NCBI GenBank assembly: GCA_964522445.1
Contig: CAZFUY010000023.1
Location: 1 to 29,492 of the forward strand
Length of the DNA: 29,492 nt
Origin: CAZFUY01 sp964522445
Lineage (GTDB): Bacteria > Pseudomonadota > Gammaproteobacteria > SZUA-229
Direction of reading: 5' to 3'
A program made the position numbers and the translations under genes. Below the pieces are notes generated by a model that worked only from the letters and a program-made list of their open reading frames with translations, searched no databases and was not told where the DNA came from. Positions 8,569-16,226 of this stretch are shown here, in pieces. Position 1 is the stretch's first letter; each line of letters starts with the position of its first letter.

Positions 8569-9300
8569 ATGAAAATAAATAAAAAACTATTTCTTATATT
8601 AATTTTTATTGTTAATCCAGTTTATGCTAGTAATTATTATTTTAGTTTAAATTATGGCGTTGCTAATCAGCTATTTGAGCCTACAGTAGAAAACAACTCT
8701 CTTACAATCCCTAATATTACATATGCAAAGGATTACAGGGATGTTGATGAGTCATCCAGTAGTTATTCACTAAGTGCAGGTTATAAATTAAGTAAGGATC
8801 TTGCGCTTGAGGTTGGTTTTACTCAGGTAAGTGATGTTTCTGGTCGTTTGCATGTTATTGATGATGGTGATTTGGCAACTAATCGTGTGGCAAATGAAAC
8901 GATTGATACAGATTTTACATATGTTGCATTAGTTGGTGAATGGCGGCCTTTACAGAATAAACTGCTACTCAGTGCTAAATTAGGTTTATCCAGCTGGCAA
9001 TATGAATTTATTCAGCAGGTGTCTGATATTGATGATTCCGCTGCACCTATGCCTTTTCCTAATCCCCCTTCTGAACCTGTTAATTTGCCTGCCGATGTAG
9101 GTTTAACACCTGTTGGAACTGAATCATATAATGATTCAGGAACAGAATTTTTCTATGGGGTCAGTCTTAGCTACAGTATTGCACCGGATTTAGAAATTAG
9201 TTTAGAAATGGAATCTCATAGTTTTGATCCAGAATTTAATAATATTAAAACGAAACAGAGCATGACAATATTTTTTCTGGGTGTGAATTTTCTATTCTAA
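8569..9300 (+). CDS. Outer-membrane beta-barrel protein
   Basis: The ATG at 8569 is preferred over an in-frame TTG two codons earlier and gives 243 residues. A signal peptide ending PVYA is followed by alternating strands, such as NYYFSLNYGV, SSYSLSAGYKLSKDLALEVG, TYVALVGEWRP and TEFFYGVSLSYS. The chain ends in an aromatic residue (FFLGVNFLF), the usual signal for barrel assembly. Size and pattern suit an eight-stranded OmpA/OmpW-like barrel with a Pro-rich loop near residues 158-175. It precedes the ExbB-ExbD-ExbD-TonB operon by about 100 bases and may be co-expressed with it or serve as its outer-membrane partner. No OmpA peptidoglycan domain is present. Confidence 0.8.
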   Translation: MKINKKLFLILIFIVNPVYASNYYFSLNYGVANQLFEPTVENNSLTIPNITYAKDYRDVDESSSSYSLSAGYKLSKDLALEVGFTQVSDVSGRLHVIDDGDLATNRVANETIDTDFTYVALVGEWRPLQNKLLLSAKLGLSSWQYEFIQQVSDIDDSAAPMPFPNPPSEPVNLPADVGLTPVGTESYNDSGTEFFYGVSLSYSIAPDLEISLEMESHSFDPEFNNIKTKQSMTIFFLGVNFLF

Positions 9301-9353
9301 GAAATATGATTTTATTTTTTTCGTGATAACTATAAATTATGCGAAGACAGGAT

Positions 9354-9367
9354 TTGATATTAATCAA
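9354..9367. promoter_or_regulatory. Perfect FNR/ANR consensus box before exbB
   Basis: TTGATATTAATCAA matches TTGAT-N4-ATCAA at all ten fixed positions. It lies between the beta-barrel gene and exbB. Its centre is 47 bases from the exbB start at 9408; a TAATAT -10 at 9387-9392 would be about 29 bases away, slightly short for class II activation. A TATAAA at 9331-9336 would instead place the box just downstream of a start site, as in repression. Which applies cannot be read from the sequence. Confidence 0.6.
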
Positions 9368-9407
9368 ATAGTGGATGGCTGTAATTTAATATAGAGAGGC
9401 AATGATA

Positions 9408-10025
9408 ATGGAAATGGTTAAGTTTTTTCAGACAGGTGGGCCGTTTATGTATCCCATACTTATTGTGCTTGCACTGGGTACTGCCATTGCTATTGAGCGG
9501 TTTATTTATTTATCCCGCACTCATGGTAAAACTAAAAAAGTCTGGAAACAGCTAGTGCCTATGCTAAAGGCCAATGATTATGGACAGGCGATAAAATTAA
9601 CTAATTCTGTAAAATCACCGCTTGCTCTGATTCTAAGCTATGGTTTCTCCAGACTAAGTTCTTCAGGCAAGCGAGCTGATATTGAGGCTGCAATGGAAGA
9701 GGGCATTATGGAAGTTATGCCGGATTTAGAGCAACGTACTCACTATTTAGCAACCTTTGCGAATATTGCCACGTTACTGGGTTTGTTAGGCACTATTATT
9801 GGTTTGATACAGGCTTTTACTGCAGTTGCAGCAGCAGATCCAGCAGAAAAGGCAGATTTATTATCAGCCAGTATATCGGTTGCTATGAATACAACGGCTT
9901 TTGGTTTAGTTGCTGCCATACCTATGATTTTAATGCATTCCTATCTGGCCACTAAAACAGCGCGCATGGTTGATAATCTGGAAATGGCAGCGGTTAAATG
10001 CCTGAACCTGATAGCTACAAAATAA
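9408..10025 (+). CDS. exbB: MotA/TolQ/ExbB proton channel protein
   Basis: A three-membrane-segment protein of the TolQ/ExbB family, about 205 residues: segments near residues 12-33, 112-136 and 155-178. The family signature is clear in LATFANIATLLGLLGTIIGL and in the Thr-rich stretch SVAMNTTAFGLVAAIP, where TolQ/ExbB proteins line the proton path with threonines. The ATG at 9408 is preferred over the one at 9402 because GAGAGG at 9394-9399 is then correctly spaced. It is the first gene of a four-gene operon. With ExbD partners it should form an inner-membrane motor that uses the proton gradient to move a periplasmic arm. Confidence 0.92.
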   Translation: MEMVKFFQTGGPFMYPILIVLALGTAIAIERFIYLSRTHGKTKKVWKQLVPMLKANDYGQAIKLTNSVKSPLALILSYGFSRLSSSGKRADIEAAMEEGIMEVMPDLEQRTHYLATFANIATLLGLLGTIIGLIQAFTAVAAADPAEKADLLSASISVAMNTTAFGLVAAIPMILMHSYLATKTARMVDNLEMAAVKCLNLIATK

Positions 10026-10058
10026 TATTAATGAGTTAAAGCATCAGGAAAATATAAT

Positions 10059-10589
10059 ATGCGCCTGGGTCGTAAAAAACATATACAGGATACCGTCGAA
10101 TTAAATATCACTGCATTTATGAACTTAATGGTGATACTGGTTCCGTTTCTTTTAATTACAGCTGTTTTCTCAAGAATTACTGTGCTGGAATTAAATCTTC
10201 CTGGTCAAAATGAAAAATCACAGCAACAGGAAAAAGTAAAACTTCAACTTGAACTGGTTATTCGAAAAAATAGTTTTGATATACAGGATGCTAATCTGGG
10301 CTTAATTAAACGATTCAAACGCAGTGCTGAAAAAACTAACTGGAAATCATTTACTGATTTACTGGTTGAAATAAAAGCACGCTTTCCCACAGAGAAAAAT
10401 ATTACTTTATTGCTGGAACGAAAAATTGATTATAAAACTTTAATTCAGGTAATGGATCGTGTGCGCAGTGCCGATGTTGTACAGGTTTTTGAAGTACAAA
10501 CAATAGAACTCTTTCCTAACATATCTATAGGTGATGCACCTCAGTTAGAGGTGGCTACTAAGAAGAAGGGTAAGGAGAAAGTAAAATGA
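10059..10589 (+). CDS. exbD: ExbD/TolR-like protein lacking the proton-relay Asp
   Basis: A 176-residue protein with one membrane segment near residues 15-40 and a periplasmic domain, as in ExbD/TolR. Aligned by eye with E. coli ExbD, the segment ELNITAFMNLMVILVPFLL matches INVTPFIDVMLVLLIIF, and the essential Asp25 position is Asn22 here (codon AAC at 10122-10124). The Pro of the motif is Ala19. The periplasmic domain retains the ExbD-like ELNLP start and a plausible fold (FTDLLVEIKARFPTEKNITL). It overlaps the next gene by ATGA. Probably the non-protonatable partner in an ExbD heterodimer. Confidence 0.9.
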   Translation: MRLGRKKHIQDTVELNITAFMNLMVILVPFLLITAVFSRITVLELNLPGQNEKSQQQEKVKLQLELVIRKNSFDIQDANLGLIKRFKRSAEKTNWKSFTDLLVEIKARFPTEKNITLLLERKIDYKTLIQVMDRVRSADVVQVFEVQTIELFPNISIGDAPQLEVATKKKGKEKVK

Positions 10590-11089
10590 TGGAAATGTCG
10601 CGTCGTGCGCGCCGTATGGAAAGGCATCATAAGCGTACAAAACAACCTGCGATAAATCTTGTATCCCTGATGGATATATTCACAATACTAGTATTTTTCT
10701 TATTAGTAAGTTCATCAAATGTTCAGCAACTACCTGGCAGCAAAGATATTCGCCTGCCCACATCTATCGCCAAAAAAGCACCCAAAGAAACTTTAATTAT
10801 CACCATTACAGAAAAAGATATTCTAGTACAGGGTCGTAAGGTTGCTATTGTAAATCAGGCTACTTCCAGTGTTGATGTATTAATACCAGGTCTTAAAAAA
10901 GAATTATTATTTCAGTCAGCTAAAGGCTTATCTTCAAAGACTAATACTAAAAAAGGCCGTGCTGTTACCATAATGGGAGATGAAAATATTCCTTATGAAT
11001 TATTAAGAAAAATACTGGCAACCTGTCGACAGGCTAATTACACTCGCATTGCTTTTGCTGCTATGCAGAAGCCACAGGAAAAAGCCTGA
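10586..11089 (+). CDS. exbD: ExbD/TolR protein with proton-relay Asp
   Basis: A 167-residue ExbD/TolR protein. A very basic cytoplasmic N-terminus (MSRRARRMERHHKRTK) leads to NLVSLMDIFTILVFFLL, where Asp30 occupies the position of the conserved ExbD Asp25/TolR Asp23. The periplasmic part ends with a GDENIPYELLRKILATCRQ segment typical of the family. AAGGAG at 10572-10577 is spaced eight bases from the ATG, and the start overlaps the stop of the first exbD. Because the first ExbD lacks this Asp, proton coupling probably depends on this subunit. Confidence 0.92.
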   Translation: MMEMSRRARRMERHHKRTKQPAINLVSLMDIFTILVFFLLVSSSNVQQLPGSKDIRLPTSIAKKAPKETLIITITEKDILVQGRKVAIVNQATSSVDVLIPGLKKELLFQSAKGLSSKTNTKKGRAVTIMGDENIPYELLRKILATCRQANYTRIAFAAMQKPQEKA

Positions 11090-12040
11090 ATGTCAGCTAT
11101 TGCGTATGAAAACTTAGCACTTTCGTGGTCGCCTGAGCGTAAATCTGACCATGATATAAAGATAATTACAGCTATTGTACTGGTTGTAATGTTAGTGACG
11201 GCTATTATGTTCTCCAGTATTGATTTACCAAAAGAAGAACGAAAAGCACGAGCAGTTGTGCCAGAGCGCATCGCACAATTTGTAATGCAAAAAGAGAAGC
11301 CCAAGCCCAAAGCAAAAGTTATTAAACCAAAGCCAAAACCTAAAATTAAACCTAAGCCAAAAATAAAAAAAATACCCAGGAAGAAGATAAAACAAAAGAA
11401 ATCAATAACTAAAATTCAGAAAAAAGCACGTAAGAAAGCAGCGAATACAGGCTTGCTGGCGCTAGGTAGTGAGCTAGCTGATTTGATGGATACATCTGAA
11501 GTTAGTGCTATGGTTGGTGGAAAAATTTCCAGAAAATCATCTGTACAACGCAAAGCAGTATCTGCAAATAAACAGTTATTAATGGTGGATGCGGGTAAGG
11601 GAAGTGGTGGTGTTAGTTCTGCAAAACATAGCTCAGGTATTAGAAAAACAAAACTTACAACACGGCAGTTAACACAGGTGCGTCAATCATTAGTAACGGC
11701 TGATTCAGAGGTTAAAGATGACTCAAGAAAAGCACATTCACGTACTGGTGATATTCGCGCTGAAGAAGATGTCACAATTGTTTTTGATCAGAACAAGAGC
11801 AAACTTTATTCTGTTTATAATCGGGCAAGGCGAAAAAATCCTGGTTTAAAGGGAAAAATTGTTCTTGAAATTACCATACAGTCATCTGGAAAAGTTTCAA
11901 AAATCAGGATTATTTCCAGTGAGTTAAATGATGCAAAATTAGAAAAACGCTTACTGGCCAGAATCAGGCAGTTTAATTTTGGGGCTCAGAAAGTGGAATC
12001 AGTAACCGTTATATTCCCAATTGAATTTTTGCCATCTTAA
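11090..12040 (+). CDS. TonB-like protein with AgmX/PglI-type C-terminus
   Basis: A 316-residue protein: about 24 cytoplasmic residues, a membrane segment near 25-46, a Lys/Pro-rich extended arm near 66-105 (KPKPKAKVIKPKPKPK and on), a linker, and a C-terminal domain from about 235. That domain reads SKLYSVYNRARRKNPGLKG, KIVLEITIQSSGKVSKIRI and ends VIFPIEFLP. This matches the AgmX/PglI (myxobacterial gliding and secretion) C-terminal family, related in layout to TonB. The start follows the exbD stop directly. It is likely the periplasm-spanning arm driven by the ExbB/ExbD/ExbD motor. No TonB-dependent receptor gene is nearby. Confidence 0.87.
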   Translation: MSAIAYENLALSWSPERKSDHDIKIITAIVLVVMLVTAIMFSSIDLPKEERKARAVVPERIAQFVMQKEKPKPKAKVIKPKPKPKIKPKPKIKKIPRKKIKQKKSITKIQKKARKKAANTGLLALGSELADLMDTSEVSAMVGGKISRKSSVQRKAVSANKQLLMVDAGKGSGGVSSAKHSSGIRKTKLTTRQLTQVRQSLVTADSEVKDDSRKAHSRTGDIRAEEDVTIVFDQNKSKLYSVYNRARRKNPGLKGKIVLEITIQSSGKVSKIRIISSELNDAKLEKRLLARIRQFNFGAQKVESVTVIFPIEFLPS

Positions 12041-12249
12041 ACCTGGAAAAATTAGCTGAATCACGAAAGCCTGATATCTTTTCTAAGTTTATATTATTAA
12101 TAAAAGTTCTTTTTAAAGGTGTAAGTCTATGATTTTACTTAATAAAGTCATAATAATGAGCTGTGCGTATTAATAATCAGGGGTAAATAATTTCTAAAGA
12201 AATCCTGAAACAGGCCGATGTGTATATAAAGCACGGGAGGTCAGTCTGC

Positions 12250-12579
12250 ATGCCACAATTATTAGAATATTCATTTCAATCTCAGGTAGAGCATCAAAAT
12301 TATCAGGATCATGCTGGGGGGGCTGTTTTTAATGCAGCAGGTTTTGGTTTTATGCCTGCCTTTATGGATATTCGTACGGATGAAACACATCTATCAGTCT
12401 GTAAAAATGGTGAACCATCGGTGGTGCATATACTGGATGGTTTACCAAATTACTGGGTTTCTGAATGGGGGCAGGATGGGCGTGCATCTGCATTAAAGTT
12501 AGGCGTTATTGCGGGCTTTATGCGCAGTGGAAAATTTTATACGCTTAATGAAATTATGAATAATCTTAGTGATGCCTGA
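12250..12579 (+). CDS. Conserved hypothetical protein, 109 residues
   Basis: The ATG at 12250 is chosen because GGGAGG at 12235-12240 lies nine bases upstream; an earlier in-frame ATG at 12220 has no such site. The protein is soluble, with no signal peptide. It has a compact C-terminal half, HILDGLPNYWVSEWGQDGRA then ALKLGVIAGFMRSGKFYTLNE, that looks like a conserved small domain. I do not recognise a named function. It is separated by 209 bases from the exb operon, with no visible terminator, and converges on sbcB with a 10-base gap. Confidence 0.7.
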   Translation: MPQLLEYSFQSQVEHQNYQDHAGGAVFNAAGFGFMPAFMDIRTDETHLSVCKNGEPSVVHILDGLPNYWVSEWGQDGRASALKLGVIAGFMRSGKFYTLNEIMNNLSDA

Positions 12580-12589
12580 TAAATAATGG

Positions 12590-14038
12590 TTAACTTAAAC
12601 TTGCCTTAATATTATTTCCATATGTTTTTAACTCTTCAAGCATATTGTGCTGTTGCTCAGTTAAGTTATTGTCCTGTAATAATTCATCCAGTTTTTTCAT
12701 GTAGTTATCAAGAGTAATGCTGCTACCATGATTTTCTTTTGTTAGTTTGTCTCTTCGGTATTTATTCCATATCTGTTTTTCAATGTCGGCTAAAGTTTCT
12801 GGAAAATTTCTTGCTCTATAACGGAATAACATTTCTGTTAATCTTGGATCATCAAAGTTTAAATCTAAATTTCCCAGTTCTTCTTTTGATGTGATTCGAA
12901 TAGTATTCATGCGTTGGCGATCATCGTTGCTGAAAAAACCACCCGAGTACAAACTTTGATCAGGATCTATAACAGGTTCAAAATTATTTTCTTCAAATAA
13001 TGATGCAACTTTTTTACTAATGCCTTTGCAATTGATTAACATATCAAGATGCTGCCTGTGTGTATCTCTATTTATATCGATTCTTTTGGCGGCAGAGTTA
13101 TCAAGTGTGTTTAAAGGGACAACAACTGGGCATTTATTTATATGAATAGTTTTAAGCGCTATTCGTTCTATACCTTCAGGTAGCTCATCTTTAGGCGTGT
13201 ATAAATATTCAATTAAGGTTTGCTTATCCAGTCTAATTAATGTTTCTGGGTTATAACGAAGATCATAAACAATAATGCCATTTTTATTAGTAGGGTGTTG
13301 TGCTAAAGGAACAACCATAGCTGCATTACAATATCGACTGTGTATCATGCCGGAGGTATGAATAATGGGTTTCATCTGTCCCAGTTTTAGAATATCTGTT
13401 ACCTGATGTTTTAATCTATTCTGAAAAATAAAATTATATAGGCGAGGTTGTTTTCCTTTAATTAATTTTGCAACCGCAATTGTTGCGTGAACATCCGAGA
13501 GTGCATCATGTGCAGCCTCATGACCAATATTATTGGCCTGTGTAATAAGTTCAAGTCGATTTGTGGGAGTGCCATTATCATCAAGCGGCCAGTTAATGCC
13601 GTCAGGTCTCAGTGCTCGTGTTATTCGAACCATGTCAATGATATCCCAGCGTGAGCAACCGTTCTGCCATTCACGTGCATAGGGATCTAAAAAATTACGG
13701 TATAAAGTATAGCGAGTAAACTCATCGTCAAAACGAATATTATTAAAACCCACTACACAGGTATTGGGTTTTGAAAATTCATTATTAATTGCGGCAATAA
13801 AACCAGTTTCCAGTATGCCATCGGTGATTGTTTTCTGAGGTGTAATGCCGGTTACCAGACAGGCCTCGGGCTGGGGTAGCATGTCATCTGTGGCTTTACT
13901 ATAAATGACTAAAGGTTTATCAATAATATTTAAATTAAGATCAGTGCGAACACCCGCAAATTGTGCAATGCGATCTGTTTTGGGATTAATGCCAAAAGTT
14001 TCATAGTCGTGCCAGTACAGGCTGGGCTGATTGCTCAT
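12590..14038 (-). CDS. sbcB: Exodeoxyribonuclease I
   Basis: SbcB is a processive 3'-5' exonuclease of single-stranded DNA used in recombination and mismatch repair. The 482 residues match the usual length (E. coli 475). The DEDDh catalytic motifs are present: Asp11 and Glu13 in WHDYETFG, the VVGFNNIRFDDEFTRY segment with its Asp, and HDALSDVHATIAVAK with the catalytic His and Asp. The SH3-like and C-terminal helical regions follow (DLNFDDPRLTEMLFRYRARN). It lies downstream of the CbbQ/CbbO pair on the same strand with a 74-base gap and may be partly read through from it. Confidence 0.96.
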   Translation of the reverse strand: MSNQPSLYWHDYETFGINPKTDRIAQFAGVRTDLNLNIIDKPLVIYSKATDDMLPQPEACLVTGITPQKTITDGILETGFIAAINNEFSKPNTCVVGFNNIRFDDEFTRYTLYRNFLDPYAREWQNGCSRWDIIDMVRITRALRPDGINWPLDDNGTPTNRLELITQANNIGHEAAHDALSDVHATIAVAKLIKGKQPRLYNFIFQNRLKHQVTDILKLGQMKPIIHTSGMIHSRYCNAAMVVPLAQHPTNKNGIIVYDLRYNPETLIRLDKQTLIEYLYTPKDELPEGIERIALKTIHINKCPVVVPLNTLDNSAAKRIDINRDTHRQHLDMLINCKGISKKVASLFEENNFEPVIDPDQSLYSGGFFSNDDRQRMNTIRITSKEELGNLDLNFDDPRLTEMLFRYRARNFPETLADIEKQIWNKYRRDKLTKENHGSSITLDNYMKKLDELLQDNNLTEQQHNMLEELKTYGNNIKASLS

Positions 14039-14112
14039 TGTGAGTCCATGCTGTTTTTAAGAATCTACTTTAACATATCAGTGAGTTAAGAAAAAATAAG
14101 TAATGTCAGGTA

Positions 14113-16218
14113 TTAGCTGGTGATCTGCCTGTAAATATCAGCAACTTTTAAAGGTAATTTTTTTACATCATCAAGCACAACATAGCTAGTATTGCCATAC
14201 ATATGTTTTAAATAATCACCTGCTTCTTTATCAATGGTTATGCAAAATGGGTGAATGCCTTCCTGCTTTGCTTCGAGTAGTGCCATACGAGTATCTTCTA
14301 TTCCGTATTCTCCGCGATACCCATCATAATCTTCTGGCTTGCCGTCAGATAATGTAATTAATAATTTAGTCCGTGCATCTACCTTATTGAGTACATCGGT
14401 AAAATAACGAATAAATGCCCCCAGACGTGTATATTCCTGTGGTGTAATATTGGTGATGCGGTGTTTGATTATTTCATCATAGGTATCATCAAAGCTTTTT
14501 ATTTTAAATACTTCGCAGCGTTTTCTTGTGATACTGGAGAAGCCGTAAATAGCGTATCTGTCGCCCAATGTTTCAAGAGCTTCACAAAGTAGAATTAAAG
14601 ATTCTCGTTCGGCATCATTTATCCAGCCTTTTGTTGAACCGCTCATATCGACCATAAAAATCACAGCAATATTTCGTTCTTCCTTGTGCATTTTTGTAAA
14701 AATATTTTCAGACATTTCCATGCCCTGTTGAACATCAGTCCAGGTTTCGACTAAGGCATCTATATCTATGTCATCACCATAAGGTTGTTTTTTTAATATT
14801 CGGTCTTCGCCTCGAAGAATTTCAAATGTTCGGCGTAAACTTTTTATAAGCCCTGAATATTTTTTCAGGGTGTCATTGTAAAAACTATTTTTGACAGGGG
14901 CTATATCCAGTTCACGGACAGCGCACCAGTTTTTTTTGTATCTTTGTCGTCGGTAATCCCATTCTTTATAAAGAAAAGCACCCTCTTCGTGATAGGTGCC
15001 TCCCCAAATATCTTTGGGGTCTGATTTCCTGTTATCTTTCTCAAAGCGGTAATTACCATCACCTGCTGCTACCAGATACTCTTCTGGTATCAGTGAAAAA
15101 TCCTGAATAATTGAATCTATAATGCTCTGAATATCATCGGGAATTTGCATGGGAGCGCCATCCAGTTCTAATTTATAAGTAAAACCATTCGGCATATCTG
15201 GATCAACTATGGGGTTCACATTCCAGGATTCCTTTTCCTGTTGGGTTAATTCAGAGGCTTTTTTACTGGTTTTTTCTTCCTGTAGATGAGCCAGTGCTTT
15301 ACGAAAAAGTTCTTTTTCTTTTGCTATACGTATATCACGGATTCGTGAAACCTGATCGGGTTTTATGCAGCCCTGATAATGAAGTATTTTAGGACAGTCT
15401 TTTGTATAGTGTAAGTCAACTAATTCAAGCGAATCTTTTGCTGTGCTATATTTTTTCTGTAGTTTATCTTTATGAGATATATCCAGTTCGTGTAATGGTG
15501 TAGCCTGAGTAATCTTTGCAAGACGTATCATTTCTCGATGAATGCCAGGTAGTTCTCTTTTTATGCATGCATCCAGTCGAATGCCTTCAAGTGTGTGAAA
15601 CCAGTTTAGTGCTTTTTCCTTATTTTCATATTTTTCAAAAGCTGTTTTATAATCAATTTGCCAGCTACCAAACCAGGTTTGTGCCCATAAATAAACGGTA
15701 ATACATTTGTATAAACTGAAGTTATCTTCTTTTAAAAGAAAGTGATTCAGCATTGAGGGCAGGTAAAGTGTTTCTGTATCTGTGTAATATTCGTGATTAA
15801 AATCAATACTGAGTTTTCGCCCATTCAGGCCAATAATAAAATGTTCAAGTACACCACAAACATCTTCAAAGGCGATGCCGGTTAATTTTTCTTTTTCATA
15901 TTGCGCAATAGATTCCAGCTCATCCAGTTTTTTTACCGCAGGGTGAAGGCCTTTGCTATCGAATACATCAATTGCCTGATTTAGCCATATTTCTAAAGTT
16001 TCCAGATCCATAAGCTCATAAGCTTTGTGTAATCTTTGAGAAAATTGATAGGCGAGACCAGAGCTGGTTGAATTTGCTTTAATAATTAAATCAATTAATG
16101 CATCCTGAATCTGGATTTCGAAACTGGTTAAATATTCAATTGATTTTTGATCTAGCTCGATAAATTTATCATTAAGCTGCTCTTCAATTTCTGCGTAGGT
16201 AAAGGGAGGTAAAGACAC
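14113..16218 (-). CDS. cbbO: CbbO/NorD-type von Willebrand A protein
   Basis: A 701-residue protein with a long helical N-terminal part and a C-terminal von Willebrand A domain from about residue 515. The MIDAS metal motif DMSGS starts at Asp524, and TLSDGKPEDYDGYRGEYG later in the domain is typical of CbbO/NorD proteins. These work with a CbbQ/NorQ AAA+ partner to remodel a target enzyme; CbbO recruits RuBisCO and NorD acts on nitric oxide reductase. The length is closer to CbbO than to most NorD proteins. The start codon is GTG, eight bases after the stop of the ATPase gene, with no clear ribosome-binding site, suggesting coupled translation. No RuBisCO or nor genes are in the window, so the target is not known. 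Confidence 0.85.
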   Translation of the reverse strand: MSLPPFTYAEIEEQLNDKFIELDQKSIEYLTSFEIQIQDALIDLIIKANSTSSGLAYQFSQRLHKAYELMDLETLEIWLNQAIDVFDSKGLHPAVKKLDELESIAQYEKEKLTGIAFEDVCGVLEHFIIGLNGRKLSIDFNHEYYTDTETLYLPSMLNHFLLKEDNFSLYKCITVYLWAQTWFGSWQIDYKTAFEKYENKEKALNWFHTLEGIRLDACIKRELPGIHREMIRLAKITQATPLHELDISHKDKLQKKYSTAKDSLELVDLHYTKDCPKILHYQGCIKPDQVSRIRDIRIAKEKELFRKALAHLQEEKTSKKASELTQQEKESWNVNPIVDPDMPNGFTYKLELDGAPMQIPDDIQSIIDSIIQDFSLIPEEYLVAAGDGNYRFEKDNRKSDPKDIWGGTYHEEGAFLYKEWDYRRQRYKKNWCAVRELDIAPVKNSFYNDTLKKYSGLIKSLRRTFEILRGEDRILKKQPYGDDIDIDALVETWTDVQQGMEMSENIFTKMHKEERNIAVIFMVDMSGSTKGWINDAERESLILLCEALETLGDRYAIYGFSSITRKRCEVFKIKSFDDTYDEIIKHRITNITPQEYTRLGAFIRYFTDVLNKVDARTKLLITLSDGKPEDYDGYRGEYGIEDTRMALLEAKQEGIHPFCITIDKEAGDYLKHMYGNTSYVVLDDVKKLPLKVADIYRQITS

Positions 16219-16226
16219 TGTGGTTT

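Noticed and set aside
8553..8582. Nine-codon ORF overlapping the start of the beta-barrel gene, as a leader peptide
   Set aside because: The codons are mostly Lys/Asn/Ile as expected from AT-rich sequence, and there is no attenuator structure.
1208..12040. A complete myxobacterial-type gliding machine
   Set aside because: Only the ExbB/ExbD/ExbD/AgmX-like and TPR parts are present. No other Glt or Agl components could be recognised, so motility stays a hypothesis.
9408..12040. A TonB system for siderophore uptake
   Set aside because: No TonB-dependent receptor, siderophore gene or Fur-like box was seen, and the arm protein has an AgmX/PglI-type rather than a classical TonB C-terminus.
12220..12249. 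Longer N-terminus for the 109-residue hypothetical protein
   Set aside because: GGGAGG at 12235-12240 fits the ATG at 12250 and lies inside the longer version.
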